A stretch of DNA of 63,647 nucleotides, taken from positions 1-63,647 of the forward strand of contig RDYP01000015.1 of the NCBI GenBank assembly GCA_004293445.1. Direction: 5' to 3'. Origin of the DNA: Verrucomicrobiota bacterium. Lineage in GTDB: Bacteria > Verrucomicrobiota > Verrucomicrobiia > Verrucomicrobiales > Akkermansiaceae. Both the position numbers and the translations under genes were made by a program. This document shows, in pieces, positions 1 through 8,021 of the stretch (the first letter of the stretch is position 1; every line of letters begins with the position of its first letter). The notes beneath the pieces are model-generated. The model saw only the letters and a program-made list of their open reading frames with translations. It was not told the DNA's origin and made no database searches.

Positions 1-3000
1 TTGCACCAACATCGCGGTCAGGCCGTTGTCCGAGCTGTCCGATGGATCGCCGTTGAGGGCGAACTCGGTGAGGTTGTCGATGCCGTCGCCGTCGGGATCA
101 TCGGTCGGGTCTTGATCCGCCGTCGCCAGACCGAAGCCACCGATCCAGGAAGCGAAGCCCGAGGCTGGGATTTGCACGAGGGCAATCTGGGTTCCGCCGT
201 TGTAAGCGTAATCCAGCGAATAGCCATCGGGAGCGGTGGCCGAGGCGAAGGCGGCCGTGCCACTGATGCTGCCGTAGTTCGCCAGCACATAAACGGGGGC
301 ATCGAGAGTGCCGGTCGCAGCAAAGGTGACCGCGGTGCCGTCGATATCGAGGGCCTGGCCGGTGGCATCGATCCGACCGCTCAGATCGGTGTCGCCGTCC
401 AAACGGACGGTCAGGGCTGCAGGGACCGCATAGGAAGCCTTGGCGGTGGTATCGAGCGTGGCACCCGCCGCGAGGTCGAGCGAGGTGCTGGCATTGATCG
501 AACCCGTCGCACCGATCGCCAGCGTGCCGCCGCTGACAACGGTAGGACCGGCGTAGAGATTAACGCCGTTGAGCGTCCACTTGCCGGTGCCCGATTTGGT
601 GAGGCCGGGGGTGCTGGCGTTGTTCAGGACGCCATTGAAGGCGTTGTTCCCAAGGGAATCGCCGCCCAAATCGAGGACCCGGGTGGTGGTGTTGGCGGCA
701 ATGTTGCCGTTGAGGGTCAGCGATCCGATATTGTCCGAGATGATCTTCGTGTTGCCGTTGCCGATCGTCATGGTGAAGGCCCCGTCGATTACGTTGTCGC
801 CCCCGCTGCTACGAACCACGCCATTCACGCCGCTGGTTTGGAAGGACATGCTGGCGGGCAGGGTAATGTTCCCAGCCGTGCCATCGAGTTCGAGCCACTT
901 GTTCGCACTGGCATTGATCGTGACGGTCTTGGTGCCGGTGCCGAGGGCTTCGGCACGGACGATACGCAGCACACCGCCGGAGATGGTCACGCCACCGGTG
1001 AAGGTGTTCGCACCGGAGAGCGTCCAAGTGCCGGAACCGGACTTGCCGAGGCTGGTTTTGTTGGTGGCGTCGTTGTCGACGATTGCGCCCGCGATCTCAC
1101 CAGTGCCTGCGGAGGTGCCCGACAGGGTTAGCGTCTTGGTCCCAACTCCGGTTGCAGTGAAGTCGCTGGTGAACTTCAGCAAGCCGCTGCCGGCCTGGTC
1201 GAGAGTCGCGCCGTGGGTCGTGCCTTGGAGATCGACCACCCGGTCCGTCGTTTCGCCGCCGCCGGTGTAGCGAAGAATCCCGGTAGCGCCGAGACCCATC
1301 TTGATCGTGCCATTGGCCACGGTGGTGGGTGTGCCGAGATTGCTAGCGGGGCTGCCACCGACGACGCTGTTGATCTCGCTGACGCGGACCACACCGCCAA
1401 TGATCGAGGTCGGGCCGGGGTAGGTGTTCGCACCGGAGAGGATCACCGTGGAAGTCGCATCCGCGGGGCGGAAGATCACGTTGTGTGCGGCTGGGCTGCT
1501 GATCGCACCGGAAATTTCGAAGCTAGCACCGGCCTGGGCACCGATGCGGGTCTGGTCGGTCTGCACGGTCACATCGCCGGTCCAGACGCTGGTCCCGGCG
1601 CGGCCTTGCAGAGCACCGAAGAAGTTGCCGCCGTTGCCGGAGATGCTTGCCGTCTCACCGGTGATGGTTGTGTTGTCGACTTCGACGCGAGCGTTGTTGG
1701 CGACCACCGTTCCGACATCGGCCGTGCCGAGAGCACTGGGGTTCTGGGCGACCACCGAGCCGGCGTTCACCTCGGTGAGGCCGGTGTAAAGGTTGGTGCC
1801 AGCCAGGCCGAGGACTGCAGCGCCAGTCTTGGTGAGCTTGCCGCCGGAAATCGGGCCGCTCCAGATCGCCAAGCCGTTCGATGCACTAAGGAAGGCGCCG
1901 TCTTCGAGGCTCATCGACCAAGTCGGCGCGGTCCAAGTGCCGGCCTGATAAAGATCGAAAGTGGCACCGCTGCGAACCGTAACGAGATTGGCGGAACTGC
2001 CGCCCATCGTGGTCGTGGTTTGGATCGAGAGGGTACCTTCGGCCACGTCGATGTTGCCGGCATTCGAGACGCTTGCTCCAACGAGCGCTACATAGTTGAC
2101 GCCGGCCTTGGTCAGGGTGAAGCCACCCATATCAAGGGTCGGGCTGGAATTCCGGAGATCCCAGCGCGTCACGCCACCGATCGAGGCGTCCGCACCGAGC
2201 ACCAGGCGCCCAAGAGCGTTGCTCTGCTCCGCACCATTGTTGACCAGAGCGCCAGTACCATCGCCCACGCCGGAGATGGTCACGACTTCGGTGCTCAGGT
2301 TTTTGTTGTTGATGTCGAGCTTTGCCCCGCTGGCAACCGTCGTGCCGCCAGCAGTGGAGCCGAGAGCGGCGGCATTTCCCATGACTAAGGTCCCGCCGTT
2401 GATGGTGGTGGTGCCGCTATAGGTGTTCGCGTTGTTGAGGGTCAGGATCGCACTACCGGATTTGATCAGATTTGCCGCGCCACCGATCGCCGCGCCGCCG
2501 ACCGTGTAGTCGTTGGTACTGTGGTCGAAGCTGACGACTCCGGGCAGCACTTCGGCTTGAAGCGCGACGGCGAAGGACGAGGCGCTATCGTTGAAAAGGA
2601 CATTGTCGCCGGCGAGGAAGGTCGAGGGCGAGCCCCCGCTGATCCAGTTGCTGGTCACATCGCTGTCCCAGAAGCTCGGATTCGTTGCATCGGCACCGGT
2701 CCAAGTGAGCGAGGCCGGGGTGAAATCGGCGAGCAACTGAGTTTGATCGGCATTGTAGGAAAGCGTGATGCGGGAATTCCCGACGAACTCGGTGCCGATG
2801 GTGCCGGTGATGCCGCCCGCCGCCTGCATCACCACGATGCCCGAACCGCCGCCGCTACCGATGGGCGCGAAGGAGACCGTGGCACCGGTGGCATCGATCG
2901 ATGCCGCGCTGAAGGCACCCGGAGTGCCGGCATCGAACGAAAACGTGTTCGTACCCGCGAAGTCGAGGCTTCCGGTGGTGGAACCTTCGCCGCCGAGCTT

Positions 3001-4068
3001 CGCTCCGCTGGCGACCGTGATCGGGGAAGTGAGCGATCCGCTGAGCGTGAGGTTACCGGAGTTCACATTGGTGGCGCCGAGATAGGTATTCGCTCCGGCC
3101 AGTGTTACCTGTCCACCGATGTTCAGGGCACCCGCGCCAGAGATGGCGTTGCTGTAGCTGTAAGCGGAAGAGGGATTGAGGGCGAGGGTACCGGCATTGA
3201 TCACCGTAGCTCCGGTGTAGGTCGGAGCCGCGGTGAGGGTCAGCGTGCCTGCGCTGTTTTTCGTCAAACCACCGCCGCCACCGCCATCGCGAAGGGAATT
3301 CGCAATCGTGACGTCGAAGCTGTTGGTATCGATGATCGCGCCGCCGCTGTTGACATTGACCGCGCTGAGACCGGTGACGAAGGCAGCATTGTTTTGGCGG
3401 GCCTTGAGGGTGCCGCCGTTGAGATTGAGAGTCGCGGTGCCTGCGCCGGCTGCGTTGCCAGCGACGTTAAGACGTGTGATCGCGTTGGTTGCCAGCGTGC
3501 CGCCGTTGAGATTGATCGTTCCAGCATTATTGTTAGAATTAACCGTAGTGACGCTCGCCAAGCCACTGTTCATCGTGAACACGCAGGTTGGGCCTCCGCC
3601 AATGCCAAGAGTAAGACCAGAGGTGAGGTTCTCATACTCGCCACCATCCACGATGAAGGTCGAGGTTCCTGTACCATTCCCCACCAGGTCGGCGTTGGTT
3701 CCGCCGCCTTTTCCAATGATCTTTCCACCCGTGATACGCAGGGTCCCGGAAGCGCTATTCCCGATCACAAAACCTCGCACGGTCGTGTCACCGTAGGAAC
3801 TAGTGCCAAGGGATGCGGTGTAAACCGCCTCCCTGCCCGTATTGCTAGCGCCGCTCTTGATATTGACCCGATGAATGGTCGACGTTCCGGTCGGGGCTGG
3901 TCCAGCAGTGAGGCCAGTACCCGTCGACCAGTTTCCGGCAAGCGTCCAAACACTACTGCTGGAGCCATTCCATTCATAGGTCGCCCCGAAGACACTGCCG
4001 CCGAGGGAGATAATGACAGAGGCGGCAAGAGGAGCCGGGCGGAAGAAGGGGGTGTTACGGATTTTCAT
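1..4068 (-). CDS. Giant exported autotransporter-associated beta-strand repeat protein (C-terminus beyond window)
   Basis: The minus-strand frame opens at the ATG ending at 4068 and gives coherent protein at every point I translated, including codon 1356 at the window edge. It begins MKIRNTPFFRP with a signal peptide probably cleaved near residue 29. A lamin-like start (TYEWNG...WTLAGNWS) follows, typical of Verrucomicrobiota repeat proteins. The body is Gly/Thr/Asn-rich beta-strand repeats (NLNGGTL, NGVNLYAGPT). The last visible residues, about 1320-1356, hold a calcium-loop-like stretch (DPDGDGIDNLTEF), which normally precedes a short C-terminal domain, so only a little is probably missing. 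The role is inferred to be a surface or secreted adhesin or carbohydrate-associated protein. The same strand carries a paralogue immediately upstream (4208-7495). No clear Shine-Dalgarno precedes the start. Confidence 0.85.
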   Translation of the reverse strand, partial: MKIRNTPFFRPAPLAASVIISLGGSVFGATYEWNGSSSSVWTLAGNWSTGTGLTAGPAPTGTSTIHRVNIKSGASNTGREAVYTASLGTSSYGDTTVRGFVIGNSASGTLRITGGKIIGKGGGTNADLVGNGTGTSTFIVDGGEYENLTSGLTLGIGGGPTCVFTMNSGLASVTTVNSNNNAGTINLNGGTLATNAITRLNVAGNAAGAGTATLNLNGGTLKARQNNAAFVTGLSAVNVNSGGAIIDTNSFDVTIANSLRDGGGGGGLTKNSAGTLTLTAAPTYTGATVINAGTLALNPSSAYSYSNAISGAGALNIGGQVTLAGANTYLGATNVNSGNLTLSGSLTSPITVASGAKLGGEGSTTGSLDFAGTNTFSFDAGTPGAFSAASIDATGATVSFAPIGSGGGSGIVVMQAAGGITGTIGTEFVGNSRITLSYNADQTQLLADFTPASLTWTGADATNPSFWDSDVTSNWISGGSPSTFLAGDNVLFNDSASSFAVALQAEVLPGVVSFDHSTNDYTVGGAAIGGAANLIKSGSAILTLNNANTYSGTTTINGGTLVMGNAAALGSTAGGTTVASGAKLDINNKNLSTEVVTISGVGDGTGALVNNGAEQSNALGRLVLGADASIGGVTRWDLRNSSPTLDMGGFTLTKAGVNYVALVGASVSNAGNIDVAEGTLSIQTTTTMGGSSANLVTVRSGATFDLYQAGTWTAPTWSMSLEDGAFLSASNGLAIWSGPISGGKLTKTGAAVLGLAGTNLYTGLTEVNAGSVVAQNPSALGTADVGTVVANNARVEVDNTTITGETASISGNGGNFFGALQGRAGTSVWTGDVTVQTDQTRIGAQAGASFEISGAISSPAAHNVIFRPADATSTVILSGANTYPGPTSIIGGVVRVSEINSVVGGSPASNLGTPTTVANGTIKMGLGATGILRYTGGGETTDRVVDLQGTTHGATLDQAGSGLLKFTSDFTATGVGTKTLTLSGTSAGTGEIAGAIVDNDATNKTSLGKSGSGTWTLSGANTFTGGVTISGGVLRIVRAEALGTGTKTVTINASANKWLELDGTAGNITLPASMSFQTSGVNGVVRSSGGDNVIDGAFTMTIGNGNTKIISDNIGSLTLNGNIAANTTTRVLDLGGDSLGNNAFNGVLNNASTPGLTKSGTGKWTLNGVNLYAGPTVVSGGTLAIGATGSINASTSLDLAAGATLDTTAKASYAVPAALTVRLDGDTDLSGRIDATGQALDIDGTAVTFAATGTLDAPVYVLANYGSISGTAAFASATAPDGYSLDYAYNGGTQIALVQIPASGFASWIGGFGLATADQDPTDDPDGDGIDNLTEFALNGDPSDSSDNGLTAMLVQ

Positions 4069-4147
4069 AAGTCTTGGATGAGGCGAGGGGGATTGTGAAT
4101 GCTTGAGATCGGTTGGAGTTGGGCCGACGGCTACCGAAGCCTCGTTT

Positions 4148-4174
4148 GAAGCGAACCCGAAAAACGGATGCTTC
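4148..4174 (-). terminator. Imperfect hairpin after the PEP-CTERM gene
   Basis: GAAGC and GCTTC arms with further partial pairing enclose an A/T-rich loop, 34 nt beyond the stop of the 4208-7495 gene. There is no strong U-tract, so termination is only suggested. Confidence 0.3.
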
Positions 4175-4207
4175 GAATGCCCTGGAGCTGCGCCTTATAC
4201 GGCCGCA

Positions 4208-7200
4208 TCATGCGACGCGGCGGCGGCGGAGCAGGAGCAGCATGCCGATGCCACCGAGCAGGGCGGCGCGGGGTTCGGGAACGACGGTGAGGGTGACGAA
4301 GTTCGAATTGAGCCCGCCATTCACGCCAGCAGTGGTGTCGTTGTAGTTGATGCGGAATGTATTGAGGCCGAAGATGAGGTCGCTGTCATCGGCGTAGCCG
4401 TCGAAGGTGCCCGACCAGGTGCCGGCGTAACTAAAGAGGCTGTATTTGGTGCCATTGACGAGGCTCGCATCGGTGCCAAAGGCCTGCAGGTCGAGGAATG
4501 CTCCGCTGAGAATGCTGAGATCGCCCGAGAGGTTTACGAGGTCGGCGGTGATGCTGCCGGAGTTCTGCAATTCCGCGACGTAGGTGGAACCGCTTGCAAG
4601 GGAGAGATCGCCGTTGATCAGCAAAGTGCCGGGACTTGCACCGGGGGCGAGGGTGGCTCCACTGGAGATGGTGACGACTTTCGCGGTGCCGCCCGCATCC
4701 ACAGTACCGGTGCCCTTGAGCGTTTGGCCGCTCGCAAGCGCCCAACCGGAAAGAGCACTCACATCGAGGGTGGCGGAGCCTTTCACATCGATGGTCGTGG
4801 AAGCGGAAATCGAGCCGCTGGCACCCAGTGCCAGAGTGCCGGCCTCCACTGTAGTATCACCCGTATAAGTGTTGGTCGCAGTCAGTGAGAGGGTCGCGGC
4901 ACCGGACTTCGTGAGTGCGAGATTGCCCGTGATCTTGCCGGAATAGTTCTGGCTTCCGGTAAAGGTGGAGGTCGTAAGGCCGAAGGTTTGGTTAGCGGTG
5001 GTGTTGACGGTCAGTGTGCTGAGGGTGCCAGAACTGTTGGTCAATTCGTTGGCATTCCAGTCGCGCTGGGTGTCGTTGGAGCCGCTCGTCACGGCCAAAC
5101 CGGCAACCTCTTGATTTCGTCCGTTCATGTCGAACTTCGCATTCGCACCAGCCAAACCGAATTGGAGAACCGTGCCGGTGGGCAGCCGATTGTCACCGCC
5201 CGCAAGGCGGGTAACTCCAGCGATCAGCTGGGTATTCCCTCCGTAAGTACTGGCACCGGATAGTTCAGTAGTGGTAGCCGAATTGCCGGCACCGTTGGTA
5301 TTGGCTTGGTTCTCGTTGCGGACCAGTAAATTGTAAGTATTTGCACCATCGTCGATCGCTCCAGAGATCACGAGGGTTGCGTCTTTCCTCGCCCCTAATC
5401 GGCTATCGTTAGCTCCGAGCAGCACGCTGCCCGCCCACTCGTTCCTTCCGCTAACTGATTGCAGGCCGCCAAAGAAGTTAGCACCGTTGCCACTGGTGGT
5501 CAGGGTTTTTCCAGAAACCGTAATCCCACCGTTCAAAGCAAGCCGACCAGAGAGAACCTCAACATTAGTACCACCAATGGCGGCAGCTTTGGTGATCTGA
5601 AGCTCACCGCCGTTGACGGTTGTGAGACCCGTATAACTGTTGGTGCCGCTCAGAATTTGAGTTCCTGCGCCAGTTTTGGTGAGGGTCATGCCAGACGCAC
5701 CGCTTCCGAGGTCACCCGTGTAAGTTTGGGTGCCGGAGCTTGGGTTCAGGGTCAGGCTGGTGACATTGGAAGAGAGGGTGTAGTTGGTTGCACTGGTCAA
5801 ACCACCGAAGGTCGGAGTGTTGATGGTAGTGGTGTCCAATGTCCCCGCACCCGAAGTGTCAAAGGCGCTATTTTGGAGGGCGAGGTTGTTGGTCAGCTTC
5901 AGGGTTCCGCCGGAGACGAGGGTTTTGCCGCTGAAGGTATTGGCGTTAGATAGCTCCCAAGTGCTGACGTTGCTTTTCGTCAAGGAGAGTTGAGCTCCGT
6001 CAGACACTCTGTTCGCAATCACTCCCGAAACAATGTTGCCTGCAACCGTCCCATCGAGGGTGAGCAACGCGGCGCTGTTTCCTGTACGGGTGATATCGCC
6101 GCTGACGAGGGCAATTGCGGTCGTAGGGTTGAGCATGGCACCCGTGCTCAGACCGGTGGCACCGGCGGAAAGGCTGATGCCGGTTAATTCCAAGGTGGCG
6201 ACGCCGGAGACATTGGCACCTTTCTGGATATTGAGGGTCGCGTTGCCGATAGTCGCAGTGCCCATGGTGTGAGTCATGCTCGATCCCGATGTCGCGCGGT
6301 TCACCAAGACGGTCCCAGTGTTTCCACTTCCGATGTTGAGAACGTAGGCATTGGCAGTGGTATCCGTGGCGAACTCCACCGTGCCTGTGTTGAAGTTGAT
6401 TGTTCTCCCTGCAGCGCCGAAGGCAGCGGTATTGGCGGCGACGAGGGTGCCGCCATTGGCGTTTGTGCCTCCGGTGTAGCCGTTGGCTTGACTGACTACC
6501 CATCGTCCGACGCCCGTTTTGTTTAGAACTGTGGCCGTGGTGCCGTTATTGTTAAACGCGAATGCCATCGCGTTGTCACCGAGGTTGGTTCCGGTGAGAG
6601 TGATGTTGCCAGCTTGGTTCGCGGCTGAGAACGTCTGTGCGCCAGAAATCGAGATCGTGTCCGCCGAGGTGGCACCGGAGGCATCGACTAAGGCTCCGCC
6701 GGAGGCGACGTGAAGTCCGAGGTTAGTGGACTGCGCACCCGTGCTACCGATATATTTCAGTGTGCCGCCGTTGATGCCGATGTTGGCGGAAGAGGTGCCG
6801 ATACTGCTGTTCTGACCGCCGTTGGCGAGTTTGGTGACGGCCAAGGTATAGTTGGCGTTGATGTAATCGGTATTGGCGCGCCCCGCGTAGGTGTTGGCGG
6901 TGTTGGCGAGTGTCAGAGTGCCAGAGTTAAGACCCCATAGGCTCCCAAAAGCGATTTTGGATGCACCGGTTCCCGAAACCACACCGTTGATGACAATATT
7001 GCCACCGCGGATGTTCATGGTTCTGGTATTCAGGTTCACGCCATTGTTAATCGTCAAGGCGCCACCGCCGAGGGCGCCGACGGAATTGTTGGCGTTGAGG
7101 GTTAGCAAGCCGGTGTCGCCGGAATTGCCGATGGTGACGTTGCCTGTGGCTCCTGCCAATGCGCCTGTGGTCGCGGCATTCAGGTTGATGGCGAGGTTGG

Positions 7201-7495
7201 TGAGCGTGACGTTGCTGGATCCCGTTGATCCCAGTCGGACCGTATAATTGGTGCCACTTCCCAGACCAACGAAGTAAGCGCTGCGTGCCGCCACCCAAGA
7301 AGTGGTCGCGGCGGTGCCTGTATCGTCAGGCGTCGCAGCCCAGAAGTTGGTTCCAAGCCAGTCGTAAGATCCTCCATTGGCGACACCGAATCCAGCGGTG
7401 GTGCCATCGATGTCAAACATATCGGCGAACAACGTGGGGCTCGCGGCGACCATGAGGATGGTGGAGAGAAAGGGATTCCAGAAATTGGGTTTCAT
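4208..7495 (-). CDS. PEP-CTERM-anchored autotransporter-associated beta-strand repeat protein, 1095 aa
   Basis: The protein starts MKPNFWNPFL with a signal peptide ending near residue 24 (SPTLFA before DMFD). About a thousand residues of beta-helix-type repeats follow, with recurring NTYTGxTTVxxGTL motifs. Residues 1071-1095 are a PEP-CTERM tail: VVPEP, a hydrophobic stretch rich in Leu/Gly, then RRRR. In known PEP-CTERM systems this tail is recognised by an exosortase (EpsH/Xrt family) at the membrane; no exosortase gene is in this window. It is the only one of the four giant proteins with this tail, so it is probably sorted by a different route. The start was chosen because it directly yields the signal peptide. 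Ligand and function are unknown. Confidence 0.93.
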   Translation of the reverse strand: MKPNFWNPFLSTILMVAASPTLFADMFDIDGTTAGFGVANGGSYDWLGTNFWAATPDDTGTAATTSWVAARSAYFVGLGSGTNYTVRLGSTGSSNVTLTNLAINLNAATTGALAGATGNVTIGNSGDTGLLTLNANNSVGALGGGALTINNGVNLNTRTMNIRGGNIVINGVVSGTGASKIAFGSLWGLNSGTLTLANTANTYAGRANTDYINANYTLAVTKLANGGQNSSIGTSSANIGINGGTLKYIGSTGAQSTNLGLHVASGGALVDASGATSADTISISGAQTFSAANQAGNITLTGTNLGDNAMAFAFNNNGTTATVLNKTGVGRWVVSQANGYTGGTNANGGTLVAANTAAFGAAGRTINFNTGTVEFATDTTANAYVLNIGSGNTGTVLVNRATSGSSMTHTMGTATIGNATLNIQKGANVSGVATLELTGISLSAGATGLSTGAMLNPTTAIALVSGDITRTGNSAALLTLDGTVAGNIVSGVIANRVSDGAQLSLTKSNVSTWELSNANTFSGKTLVSGGTLKLTNNLALQNSAFDTSGAGTLDTTTINTPTFGGLTSATNYTLSSNVTSLTLNPSSGTQTYTGDLGSGASGMTLTKTGAGTQILSGTNSYTGLTTVNGGELQITKAAAIGGTNVEVLSGRLALNGGITVSGKTLTTSGNGANFFGGLQSVSGRNEWAGSVLLGANDSRLGARKDATLVISGAIDDGANTYNLLVRNENQANTNGAGNSATTTELSGASTYGGNTQLIAGVTRLAGGDNRLPTGTVLQFGLAGANAKFDMNGRNQEVAGLAVTSGSNDTQRDWNANELTNSSGTLSTLTVNTTANQTFGLTTSTFTGSQNYSGKITGNLALTKSGAATLSLTATNTYTGDTTVEAGTLALGASGSISASTTIDVKGSATLDVSALSGWALASGQTLKGTGTVDAGGTAKVVTISSGATLAPGASPGTLLINGDLSLASGSTYVAELQNSGSITADLVNLSGDLSILSGAFLDLQAFGTDASLVNGTKYSLFSYAGTWSGTFDGYADDSDLIFGLNTFRINYNDTTAGVNGGLNSNFVTLTVVPEPRAALLGGIGMLLLLRRRRVA

Positions 7496-7690
7496 GGGAC
7501 GGGATTTTCGAGGCAGGGACCCGTGGGTAACGGGGTGGGGGTAGGGGTTTGAATCGTTCTTGGGGTTAACGATTCTTGGGGCCTATCACCTTGATCAAAT
7601 GTGTGATGCGTGACAATGTGATAACGCGCAAAAAATCTTAGATTTTGCGCATCGATGTGACCTTGGAGCGTGGTTAGCGGCGGAGGTCGG
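7496..7690 (-). other. Leader of the PEP-CTERM gene with a strong hairpin
   Basis: This non-coding stretch precedes the 4208-7495 start. It holds an inverted repeat, GCGCAAAA at 7626-7633 and TTTTGCGC at 7643-7650 with a 9-nt loop, and a near-duplicate GTTCTTGGGG / GATTCTTGGGG pair around 7555-7581. These could be a regulator site or an RNA hairpin. I could not place a convincing sigma-70 promoter. Confidence 0.4.
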
Positions 7691-7862
7691 GGCGGGCTTG
7701 GGGGGCGGGCTTGGGGGGCGGGCTTGGGGGGCGGGCTTGGGGGGCGGGCTTGGGGGGCGGGCTTGGGGGGCGGGCTTGGGGGGCGGGGGGCTTGGGGGGC
7801 GGGCTTGGGGGGCGGGCTTGGGGGGCGGGCTTGGGGGGCGGGCTTGGGGGGCGGGCTTGGGG
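7691..7862. repeat. 13-bp G-rich tandem array (13 copies)
   Basis: The unit GGGCTTGGGGGGC repeats 13 times, counted by its CTT trinucleotides from 7697 to 7856. Spacing is exactly 13 bp except for one unit near 7790 with three extra G residues. The plus strand has runs of three to six G throughout, so it could fold into G-quadruplexes; the minus strand is C-rich. It lies between the 943-aa gene and the PEP-CTERM gene, about 200 bp upstream of the latter. Open frames through it encode only low-complexity Gly/Trp/Arg or Pro/Ala/Lys and are not credible genes. Confidence 0.95.
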
Positions 7863-7865
7863 AGG

Positions 7866-8021
7866 CCGGGGTTGTGCCCGGGCCAGCAGGCTGGCTCCGG
7901 GAAAGCTGCAGCTGGCTGCAGCAGTCCAAGATGGAGAGATAGAGAGATAGAGAGACGGAGTGACCGTTAGCGGGACGGAGCTACGACATGCGTGTCGTGG
8001 GGTTTTGAGATGGTCGGGGGA
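7866..8021. other. Structured spacer with two hairpins and a GA-rich microsatellite
   Basis: Two stems lie back to back: 7877-7901 (CCCGG/GCCAGC pairing with GCTGGC/CCGGG around one bulged T) and 7905-7922 (GCTGCAG / CTGCAGC). A GAGAGATA-type microsatellite follows at 7934-7955. The hairpins lie downstream of the 943-aa gene and could stop its transcription, but neither has a U-tract. Confidence 0.4.

Noticed and set aside
1-4098. Three long plus-strand open frames opposite the first repeat gene
   Set aside because: They mirror the minus-strand codons of a convincing repeat protein and encode only Gly/Arg/Asp/Ala-rich sequence.
7492-7929. 145-codon Pro/Lys/Ala frame through the 13-bp array, overlapping the PEP-CTERM gene start
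   Set aside because: The sequence is purely the translation of the tandem repeat plus leader DNA with a hairpin. It has no signal or domain and no start signal.
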